From NCBI RefSeq assembly GCF_013409305.1, contig NZ_JACBZJ010000001.1, forward strand, positions 806,001 through 870,000: DNA of 64,000 bases, read 5' to 3'. Below, piece after piece: positions 41,478 to 47,911 of this stretch. A program made the position numbers and the translations under genes. How positions within the stretch are numbered: the first letter of the stretch is position 1; the number at the start of each line of letters is the position of its first letter. Below the pieces are notes generated by a model that was not told the DNA's origin, searched no databases, and saw only the letters and a program-made list of their open reading frames with translations. This DNA comes from Cellulomonas soli (GTDB lineage Bacteria; Actinomycetota; Actinomycetes; Actinomycetales; Cellulomonadaceae).

Positions 41478-41603
41478 GGAGTCAATCGGACCCGGGGCAG
41501 TCCCGAGATCCTCGTACCACCAGGAACCCTCTACGACGTCGTCGACCGCAGCCTCAACACGCGCGGATTCTGGAACATCACTCTCAGACAGCAGGTGCCA
41601 TGA
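41478..41603 (+). pseudogene. remnant of a second toxin C-terminus (ADP-ribosyltransferase-like)
   Basis: An open stretch without its own start reads EILVPPGTLYDVVDRSLN and TRGFWNITLRQQVP, then stops with ATGA overlap into the 41600 gene. An (E)xLxPPGTxYxVV segment followed by a final beta strand is how many RSE-type ADP-ribosyltransferase toxins end. The overlap shows that the 41600 gene was once translated after this toxin. Only about 40 codons remain. Confidence 0.45.
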
Positions 41604-42436
41604 ACCAGTCCGGTGAGAACGATCCGCGCCCCGACCCCGCAACCTGGGACGTGCGCGCCCTCGCAGGTCTGACCGACGAGGAGAAGTCGGCACGGTGGAA
41701 CGCGATGCTCGAACGCGCGATCGAGGAGGAGCTCGCCGAGGACGGGCCGCTGCGACCGGGTGACATCTCGACGACCAAGGGCAGTGACGTGCCGATGGTC
41801 ATCACCACCGCCTGGCACGATGTCGCGCGAGAGTCACTGTCCACCTTCGCCCGAGTCGTCGACTCACGCCTGCACACGACGAACCTGCCCTCGACAGCCC
41901 CCCGCGCCGCCCGCCTGCTGACGGCACCCATGCTCCATCTCCCGCTCGGCAAGCTCCCCGTGCAGCTGCCGGTCCTGTCCCGCCTGAACGCCGCGACGAC
42001 CTGCGCAGCCGGACCCATCGCCGCGACCGGCGGAACCGTCCTGGTCCTGATCCCTCTCGACCCGACCGTCACGTCCGCCACGACCACGAGCACGACACTC
42101 GTGGTCGACACGTTCTGGCTGCGACTGCTGACCATCACCTTCGACGATGCCCGACCCGACCTGATCGTCCTCGAACAGGTCACCCCGCAGACCGCCGCGA
42201 ACCCCCACCAGTACCAGGCCTCCGTCCTGTGCGACCTCGCCGCTCGCGTCGTCGACAACCTGGCACGACCACGCAACCCTCGCCGACCCTGGCTGACGCG
42301 CCGCACAGGCCGCGGGACCTGGCTCGCGACACCCCTGCCCGACCCGCCGACCGACCCGCTCCCGCCACCCCCGCCCGCTCCGGACACCCGCACCAGCCCA
42401 CCCCACAGCCGATCCCGAGATGAGGACTCCCGATGA
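41600..42436 (+). CDS. hypothetical protein, possible immunity partner of a lost toxin
   Basis: A 278-residue soluble protein I do not recognise. N-terminal 60 residues are acidic and helical (LTDEEKSARWNAMLERAIEEELAED), the centre (about 65-225) is mixed with a hydrophobic strand GTVLVLIPLDP and LVVDTFWLRLLTITFDD, and the last 50 residues are Pro/Arg-rich. It starts in the stop codon of the ADP-ribosyltransferase-like remnant and ends overlapping the 42433 frame (ATGA). Position suggests immunity or chaperone function for an ADP-ribosyltransferase-type toxin; nothing in its sequence proves this. Confidence 0.55.
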   Translation: MNQSGENDPRPDPATWDVRALAGLTDEEKSARWNAMLERAIEEELAEDGPLRPGDISTTKGSDVPMVITTAWHDVARESLSTFARVVDSRLHTTNLPSTAPRAARLLTAPMLHLPLGKLPVQLPVLSRLNAATTCAAGPIAATGGTVLVLIPLDPTVTSATTTSTTLVVDTFWLRLLTITFDDARPDLIVLEQVTPQTAANPHQYQASVLCDLAARVVDNLARPRNPRRPWLTRRTGRGTWLATPLPDPPTDPLPPPPPAPDTRTSPPHSRSRDEDSR

Positions 42437-42959
42437 GTCACGACCCCGGCGGGCTTGTCGACGCCGTCGCCAAGCTGCCCGCGTTCAACGGGATCGGCTT
42501 CCGCGGGCTGTCAGCGGGCGCCACCGAGCCACCGGCGCTCGGGGTCCTGACCGAGCTTCGGGCCGCCTCCCGGGACGTGCGCGTCGCCACGGAGAACTTC
42601 GCCAGCCCGACACTGCTCGTCGTGCTCAACCTGACCGCGCGCGACCTGTCCTGGATCGCCCAGCACCCCAGGACGCCGAGCTGGCGCTCATGCCCGCCAC
42701 GGCGTGGCGGCGGCTGACCGAGTTCGAGACCGCTGGTCCCGTCCGCAAGGTCATCGTGCTGGAGGAGCTGGACCTGTCGGGTCGATCCCCCGCACCCACG
42801 GAGTGGGGGGCCACCGTCGCGGAAGTGACCGACCGCGCCGCGCATCTGGTGCAGCAAGCACTGACCACGCCCGCCGTCCCGATCCATGTCGTCGGCAAGT
42901 TCTGCGGTGACTGGCCGGCCGAGGTCCCGGCCGGCTGGGCGGAGCCACACGACCGCTGA
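42433..42959 (+). pseudogene. frameshifted ADP-ribosyltransferase-like protein
   Basis: Two frames join into one protein if one C is added to the C4 run at 42666-42669. The first frame gives GIGFRGLSAGATEPPALGV and RAASRDVRVATENF to SWIAQHP; the second continues QDAELALMPATAW to the stop at 42959. The R (FRGL), S (AASRDVRVA) and Q-D-A-E order resembles the R-S-E motifs of ADP-ribosyltransferases, although the final ExE is degenerate. Restored length would be about 176 residues. It starts in the stop of the 41600 gene. A sequencing indel cannot be excluded. Confidence 0.5.
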
Positions 42960-42999
42960 CGGCCGGCTACAGCCATGCAGCCCCAGGCAAGGAGACGTG

Positions 43000-43425
43000 A
43001 TGGCAGGCCGATCGGTCCCGCCGGAGCTGGCAGCACTCTTCGACGAGTGCGCCGCGCTCGGCTACTGGCCAGGCGAGGATTTCAGGGGCGCGGGCATGCC
43101 GGGTGGCAGCAACGGTGACGTCATCGCGATCCGCCGCGAGGGTGACTCCTACATCATCTGGTCCGAGGACAACGGGCGCCCCCATGAGCTGTTGCGCACC
43201 GACGACCTCATCAGCGCACGGGAGCTCTTCCTCACGAAGGTCGGATGGCACGCCGGCGCTCGAGGCGCCGGGCCCTACGCCGGCAGGAACCGCCTGGAGG
43301 AGGAGGGCTGGACGAAGCTGACGCTGCGCGAACGGACCATCCGCGCGTACCGCGAGGAAGGACGCCCGGTGCCGGCCTACCTCCTCGACGATGCGGATGA
43401 CGAGCCGCCGGCCGGCGGTGCGTGA
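43000..43425 (+). CDS. orphan immunity paralogue 2
   Basis: A 141-residue member of the putative TNT-immunity family: PPELAALFDECAALGYWPG, NGDVIAIRREGDSYIIWSED, ARELFLTKVGWHAGARG and GPYAGRNRLEEEGW. It is close to the 44473 copy and also matches the cognate copy at 39642. AAGGAG five bases before ATG 43000 indicates independent translation. No toxin gene stands next to it; the preceding gene is the frameshifted one. It may protect against toxins of kin or of past cassettes. Confidence 0.65.
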   Translation: MAGRSVPPELAALFDECAALGYWPGEDFRGAGMPGGSNGDVIAIRREGDSYIIWSEDNGRPHELLRTDDLISARELFLTKVGWHAGARGAGPYAGRNRLEEEGWTKLTLRERTIRAYREEGRPVPAYLLDDADDEPPAGGA

Positions 43426-43473
43426 CGGCAGACGTCGCTCGCCCGCAGCGGCGGTGAGCGATCGCGGGGGGAC

Positions 43474-43545
43474 ATGCAGACGGCCTGGCCTGACGGTTCG
43501 GCGTCATCGGAGCTGCCGGCGCTCCACGACGAGTGCAGAGGGGCG
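43474..43545 (+). pseudogene. truncated start of an immunity-family copy
   Basis: ATG 43474 begins a frame with SSELPALHDECRGAAP, matching the family N-terminus PPELAALFDECAALGY, but the similarity ends after about 24 codons where an SseB-like fragment begins in another frame. Confidence 0.4.
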
Positions 43546-43823
43546 GCCCCGGTCGAGCGACCTCGTTCGACGACCCACGACCTCACGCCGAGCCGATCGC
43601 GGCGTACAGCACGGTCACAGCAGCCAGGGCGCCGAGGTCGGAGCTGCGCGCCGAACCATCGGTCGACCTCGTCGAACGCTGCGGCGGGAGTGGATTCGTT
43701 CTCGATCCGGGCTCATCGCACAGTTGGCGGCCTGCTGTCGGCACGACGTTCCTCGCCATTCAGGCGTTCGTCGCGAGCACGCTCGCCGCGAGCGACGCCC
43801 TCCGTGTCCTGGGTGGCGAGTGA
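43533..43823 (+). pseudogene. SseB-like C-terminal fragment
   Basis: Frame carrying FDDPRPHAEPIAAYSTV and RCGGSGFVLDPGSSHSW, then VGTTFLAIQAFVASTLAASD. The pattern of AVYTS...VVNPG in the intact protein at 41049 is matched loosely. The DNA from about 43735 to 43815 is related to 40962-41040, the leader of the 41049 gene, so this copy sits in the same order as there. Confidence 0.4.
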
Positions 43824-43824
43824 G

Positions 43825-44025
43825 GTGACCACAGCGTTCAGACCCGCCTTCGTGCGAGCCGCCACCGGAGACGACGACGGACGAGTCTTCATGGGGATAC
43901 TCCCGCCCGCGACGCTGGGCTTCCCGCACCATGCCCAGGTCGGACCGAGCGTCGACGGGTTGCCGCCGAGGAGTACCCGGCGCAGGCCGGCCGGGAGGCA
44001 CGACTCGCAGAGGAGGTCGAGATGA
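43825..44025 (+). pseudogene. SseB-like N-terminal fragment
   Basis: GTG 43825 starts a 66-codon frame with FVRAATGDDDGRVFMGILPPATLGFP, aligning to ARATSGDDDGRIVMGMLPGATLIVP of the 41049 protein; similarity is lost after about 45 codons. It ends overlapping the next immunity gene. Confidence 0.45.
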
Positions 44026-44459
44026 CGTCCCGCCGGTCGGCACCGCCGGAGCTGGCCGAGCTGCACGACGAGTGCGTCGCGCGGGGCTACCTGCCCGGAC
44101 TGGACTTCTTCGTCGTCGGCGTACCGGGGTTCAACGCCGGCGACGGCATCACGATCCGCCGTGAGGGCCAGACGTACATCGTCGTGTCCGAGGACAACGG
44201 TCGACCCCACGACATGCTGCGCACCAGCGACTTCGAACGGGCCCGCGAGCACTTCCTCACCGAGGTCGGATGGGGCGCGGGCTTCCGCGGCCATGGCCCG
44301 TACGCCGGTAGGAGTCGCCTGGAAGAAGCGGGGTGGACCACGATGACGCTGCGCGAGCGCACCATCCGCGTCTACCGCGACAAGGGACTCCCCATCCCCG
44401 CGTACCTGCTCGACGACTCCGACGACGCAACTCGTCGACGGCGACCTACTGAGGAGTAG
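44022..44459 (+). CDS. orphan immunity paralogue 3
   Basis: A 145-residue family member and the most divergent of the four close copies: PPELAELHDECVARGYLPG, then FFVVGVPGFNAGDGITIRREGQTYIVVSEDNG, ARE-HFLTEVGWGAG and RGHGPYAGRSRLEEAGW. The C-terminus ends in an Arg/Glu-rich tail. GAGGAGG precedes ATG 44022. It has no adjacent toxin. Substitutions cluster in the stretch after the first helix, the part most likely to contact a toxin if the family works by direct binding. Confidence 0.65.
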   Translation: MTSRRSAPPELAELHDECVARGYLPGLDFFVVGVPGFNAGDGITIRREGQTYIVVSEDNGRPHDMLRTSDFERAREHFLTEVGWGAGFRGHGPYAGRSRLEEAGWTTMTLRERTIRVYRDKGLPIPAYLLDDSDDATRRRRPTEE

Positions 44460-44472
44460 TCGGCATCTACCG

Positions 44473-44913
44473 ATGACCGACAGAAGAATGGGAGGACCAA
44501 GGGTGGAGTTCGGCCGGCATGCGCCACCAGAACTGGTAGCGCTCTACGACGAGTGCGTCGCGCTCGGCTACTGGCCGAGCGAGGACTTCGACGTCAGGGG
44601 CATGCCGGGAGGCAGCAACGGTGACGTGATCGCGATCCGGCGGGAGGGTGGGACCTACATCATCTGGTCGGAGGACAACGGTCGCCCCCACGAGATGCTG
44701 CGGACGGACGACTTCACGACAGCACGTGAGCTCTTCCTCACCCAGGTCGGGTGGCACGCCGGCGCCCGTGGCATCGGGCCCTACGCCGGCAGGAACCGCC
44801 TCGAGGAGGAAGGCTGGACGAGACTCACCGAGGACGAGCGAGTCCTCCGCGTCTACCGCGAGATGGGAAAGCCGCCACCCGCCTACCTGCGCAAGGACGA
44901 GCCCGGCGAGTGA
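44473..44913 (+). CDS. orphan immunity paralogue 4
   Basis: A 146-residue copy beginning 13 bases after the previous stop. Its N-terminus (VEFGRHAPPELVALYDEC) is like that of the cognate copy at 39642 (VEVGRHAPPELAELFDEC), while the middle (GGSNGDVIAIRREGGTYIIWSED) and ARELFLTQVGWHAGARG are nearest to the 43000 copy. This mixture suggests recombination within the family. No toxin neighbour; a deleted immunity-like remnant follows. Confidence 0.65.
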   Translation: MTDRRMGGPRVEFGRHAPPELVALYDECVALGYWPSEDFDVRGMPGGSNGDVIAIRREGGTYIIWSEDNGRPHEMLRTDDFTTARELFLTQVGWHAGARGIGPYAGRNRLEEEGWTRLTEDERVLRVYREMGKPPPAYLRKDEPGE

Positions 44914-44948
44914 ACCACCGGCGGGGCCCGATCGACGCTCCGGCCCCC

Positions 44949-45058
44949 GCAGGTCGGCAGCGAGGCCGTCCTGGGGCCGCACCCGGCCCACCGGCACCGA
45001 GACCTGGACCCTCGATCAGCTCACCGGGGCCTTCGCCCGCAGAACCGCCGGTGAGCCC
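44949..45058 (+). pseudogene. deleted copy of the 40550 immunity-like gene
   Basis: 44949-44973 matches 40657-40681 with one change and the following DNA matches 40834 onward (GGGCCGCACCCGGCCCACCG). The 152 bases between are missing, which also shifts the frame. It ends near the stop of the converging FHA gene. Confidence 0.65.
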
Positions 45059-45094
45059 TGCCGTCACCAACCGGATCGGAGCCCGGTGGGTCGG

Positions 45095-46324
45095 TCAGCT
45101 GACGGCGTGCACCGTGAAGGTGCGCTCGCCGAGGTGCACGGTCGACCCCGACGGGACGGGCACGCGCTGCCCGGGGGGCACCACCATGCGAGCGTGCCCG
45201 GGCGCGGTGAGCGACGTGCCGTTGCCTGAGCCGGCGTCGCTAACCCAGAAGCCACCGGCGTCGATCCCGAACCGGGCGTGGGTGCGCGACAGGCTTCTCC
45301 CAGGGTCGTCGATCGTGACGAGGTGGTCGCACGGGTCACCCGCGAGCGCGCGCGGGTTGCGGCCGATGAGCCCGGTGCCGGTGACGCTCAAGGCCTCACC
45401 GGTGTCGAGCGTCAGGACGTAGACGGCCACCGCCGGGTGCGGGTTCTGCACGCCACGGACCGGCCTGAGACCTGACGGTGCGGGCTGCTCCGGCACCGGG
45501 AGCGGCGGCGGCCCGGGCACGCCGGGCGGGGGCGGACCACCGAGCGGGTCCACCCCGGCCGACACGGACCGGACCTGGCTCGCGGGCACCGCGCTCCCGA
45601 CGCGCACGACGGGGTGAGCGCCGCTCGGGGCGGGGAGAGCGAGGCCCGCGCCCGGGAGGTCGCCGGTCGGCTCGTCGTCGATCCGCAGGCCGCGGACGTC
45701 GACGACGACGGCCTTGGCGAGCCGGTCGTGCCACCCTTGCCGCCGGCCGGGGTCGGTTGCGGTGGTCGCCACCAGCGCCCACTGCCCCAGGCCGAGCACG
45801 AGGTGCCCGGCAGCGAGCAGGAGTGCACGAGGCGCGGCCCGGCGCGTGCCGAGGGAGTACGGCGACTCCTCGCGCGAGGTGCGCAGGCCGAGCACCAGGT
45901 TGCCCGGGGTGAGGCCGGTGCGCGCCTCCCACACGACGAACCCGACGGCCAGCTCGATCCCGGCCACCGCCGCGAGCCATCCGCTGCGGGTGCCGAGCAG
46001 GACCACGAGCGCGAGCAGGAGGACGCCGAGCGTGTCGAGCGCGAACGCTCCGAGCCGCCGACCGGTCCCGGCGGGGACGGTGCCGTCGAACGCGGGGCCC
46101 AGTCCTTCGGGGCGTGACCGCTCGACCGCTGCGACCGGGGCCGTCGGCTCGGCACGCAGCCCGACGGACGGCAACCCGACGGGCAGCTCGATCGGCGCGG
46201 CAGGGGCGACCGGGGCCGGCTCGCCGCACGTGCTGCAGAACCTCGCCCCGGCCCGCAGCGGGCGTCCGCACGCCGAGCAGGCGTACCCGGTGGCGGGCGC
46301 GGGGGCTGCTGGCACGTCGGTCAT
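45095..46324 (-). CDS. zinc-ribbon / RDD / FHA-domain protein 1
   Basis: A 409-residue protein with three parts: an N-terminal zinc ribbon (Cys16, 19, 30, 33 in CSAC and CSTC), an RDD-type membrane module (about 85-210, RRLGAFALDTLGVLLLALVVLLG and later helices), a Pro-rich linker, and a C-terminal FHA domain (about 310-405: GLIGRNP, SLSRTHARF, SGNGTSL). FHA domains bind phosphothreonine. A similar protein lies at 51932, so the pair flanks EccC and the second EccD-like protein and may couple Ser/Thr phosphorylation to the secretion machine. Confidence 0.85.
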   Translation of the reverse strand: MTDVPAAPAPATGYACSACGRPLRAGARFCSTCGEPAPVAPAAPIELPVGLPSVGLRAEPTAPVAAVERSRPEGLGPAFDGTVPAGTGRRLGAFALDTLGVLLLALVVLLGTRSGWLAAVAGIELAVGFVVWEARTGLTPGNLVLGLRTSREESPYSLGTRRAAPRALLLAAGHLVLGLGQWALVATTATDPGRRQGWHDRLAKAVVVDVRGLRIDDEPTGDLPGAGLALPAPSGAHPVVRVGSAVPASQVRSVSAGVDPLGGPPPPGVPGPPPLPVPEQPAPSGLRPVRGVQNPHPAVAVYVLTLDTGEALSVTGTGLIGRNPRALAGDPCDHLVTIDDPGRSLSRTHARFGIDAGGFWVSDAGSGNGTSLTAPGHARMVVPPGQRVPVPSGSTVHLGERTFTVHAVS

Positions 46325-46403
46325 CCTGCCACCCGGCCCCGGACGCGACGGACGGCGACCGCGGATCGGGAGCCCAGCCCTGCCCTGCGCGACGACCCGG
46401 ACC

Positions 46404-47756
46404 TCATGACGTGACCTGCCGGAGCAGCTCCACGGCGCCGGCCGCGACGAGGGCCGCCGGCAGGGCGAGGACGATACCCAGCCCCTCGAGCCCGTCGGCG
46501 GCACGTGAGGCCACGACCGAGGACCACCCCCGTGCCAACGGGATCGCGAGAGCCGCCACGGCGAGAGCCACCACGGCGACCCCGGCGGCGACCACGGCCC
46601 GGCTGTCGGCAGGGGCGAACGACACGGCCTCCAGCACGACCACGCCCGCACCGGCTCGCGGCCACCACCGGGCCACGGCTCCCCGTGCGGTGCGCGGCCC
46701 GAGCGCGAGGGCCAGCACGACGCAGACGGTCAGGGCGACCGCCCCCCACCCGGCGACCGTGCCCGGCTGCGTCGAGACGAGCACGACGGGCAGGAGCAGC
46801 GCCGGGAGCGCGGACGCGACGACCGTCCCGGCAGCCTTGCGCCGCTCGGCGAACGCGACGGTCCGGACCACCTGCGTCGCACTGACCCGACCGAGACCGC
46901 GGGGACCCGGGCCACGGACCGAGGTCGCGGTCCGTGACACGCGTGCGAGGTCGACGAGCTGGTCGTCGGGCACGGAGAGCGCGTTCTGCGGCAGGGCGCG
47001 CAGGGCCAACGGCGTCGCGCCGACCAGCACGGCGGCCAGGACGACCGTGGGCAGCCCGAGCAGGAGGCAGACGAGGGCGAGCGCGGACGCCACGGACGTC
47101 GCGACGAGGACGACGCCCGAGACGTCGTCGCCGGTCGCCTCCCCCGCCCGGCGGTCGGCCTGCACGGCGACGTGGCGAACACCCGCGACGACCGCGGCGG
47201 CCGCAAGCCCTGCGACGACGGCGAGCCGACGACCGGGATCGTCGACCGGAGCGACGACCAGGACCGCGGTTGCCAGGCCGAGCAGCGGGCCGCACACGGT
47301 CGCCGCGGTGCGCGCCACCGAGCGCCCGAGGGCGCAGCCGAACGCACCGAGCGCGCAACCGAGCGCACCGAGGACGGCGCTCGCCCCCGAGGGCGCCACG
47401 CCTGCCGGGAGCAGCACGACGGCCGCCACCGTCAGGGCCGCCACCGCACCGACCGACAGCAGCGCCGCCTCGACGGGCGGACGCCGACGCACCGCTGCGT
47501 GCGCCCCCGCGTCGCGGCGACCTCGTGGGGCCGGCGCCGGGAGGGCGGCATGCACGGCGCCGCCGTCCTCCAGCTGGGATCCCACGGTGGCGGACCGGTC
47601 GAGCAGACGGCCGGCCGAGTCGACGAGCAGCGCGTGGGACGTCTGCGGCGCGACCGCGTCGAGCACGTCACCCAGAGCCGCGGTCGGGTCGAGCGCCACG
47701 TCGAGCCGTCGGGCGCCCACGTGCACCGCCAGACGGGTCAGCGTCGCGTGCGCCAC
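46404..47756 (-). CDS. second EccD-like membrane protein
   Basis: A 450-residue membrane protein with an N-terminal ubiquitin-like domain (about residues 5-75: RLAVHVGARRLDVALDP to LEDGGAVHAAL) and about 10-11 helices from residue 92 to the end. This is the EccD architecture, although sequence identity to the 29798 protein looks low. It lies divergent from eccC. A locus with two EccD-type proteins may assemble an asymmetric channel, or one may replace a missing EccE; both are inference. GTG start at 47756. Confidence 0.75.
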   Translation of the reverse strand: MAHATLTRLAVHVGARRLDVALDPTAALGDVLDAVAPQTSHALLVDSAGRLLDRSATVGSQLEDGGAVHAALPAPAPRGRRDAGAHAAVRRRPPVEAALLSVGAVAALTVAAVVLLPAGVAPSGASAVLGALGCALGAFGCALGRSVARTAATVCGPLLGLATAVLVVAPVDDPGRRLAVVAGLAAAAVVAGVRHVAVQADRRAGEATGDDVSGVVLVATSVASALALVCLLLGLPTVVLAAVLVGATPLALRALPQNALSVPDDQLVDLARVSRTATSVRGPGPRGLGRVSATQVVRTVAFAERRKAAGTVVASALPALLLPVVLVSTQPGTVAGWGAVALTVCVVLALALGPRTARGAVARWWPRAGAGVVVLEAVSFAPADSRAVVAAGVAVVALAVAALAIPLARGWSSVVASRAADGLEGLGIVLALPAALVAAGAVELLRQVTS

Positions 47757-47911
47757 GCCACCTCCACCCGTCGTCCCGTCCCGCTTGCGTGCGCGCCCAT
47801 GCTAGGGGCAGCGCGCACGGGCGTGCGGACAGGGCCGGTACGGTGACCATGGCTCGCGCGGCGCGCGCGGCCCGCACCCACCACCGCAGCTCCTGAGGAG
47901 ACGTCCGGCCG

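Noticed and set aside
38287..45090. CRISPR array or defence island based on short repeats
   Set aside because: Repeats are gene-length and diverged; no regular direct repeats with spacers and no Cas-like proteins.
45095..46324. FHA protein as an EccE homologue
   Set aside because: It has a zinc ribbon, RDD module and FHA domain and none of the EccE layout (two helices followed by a large soluble domain).
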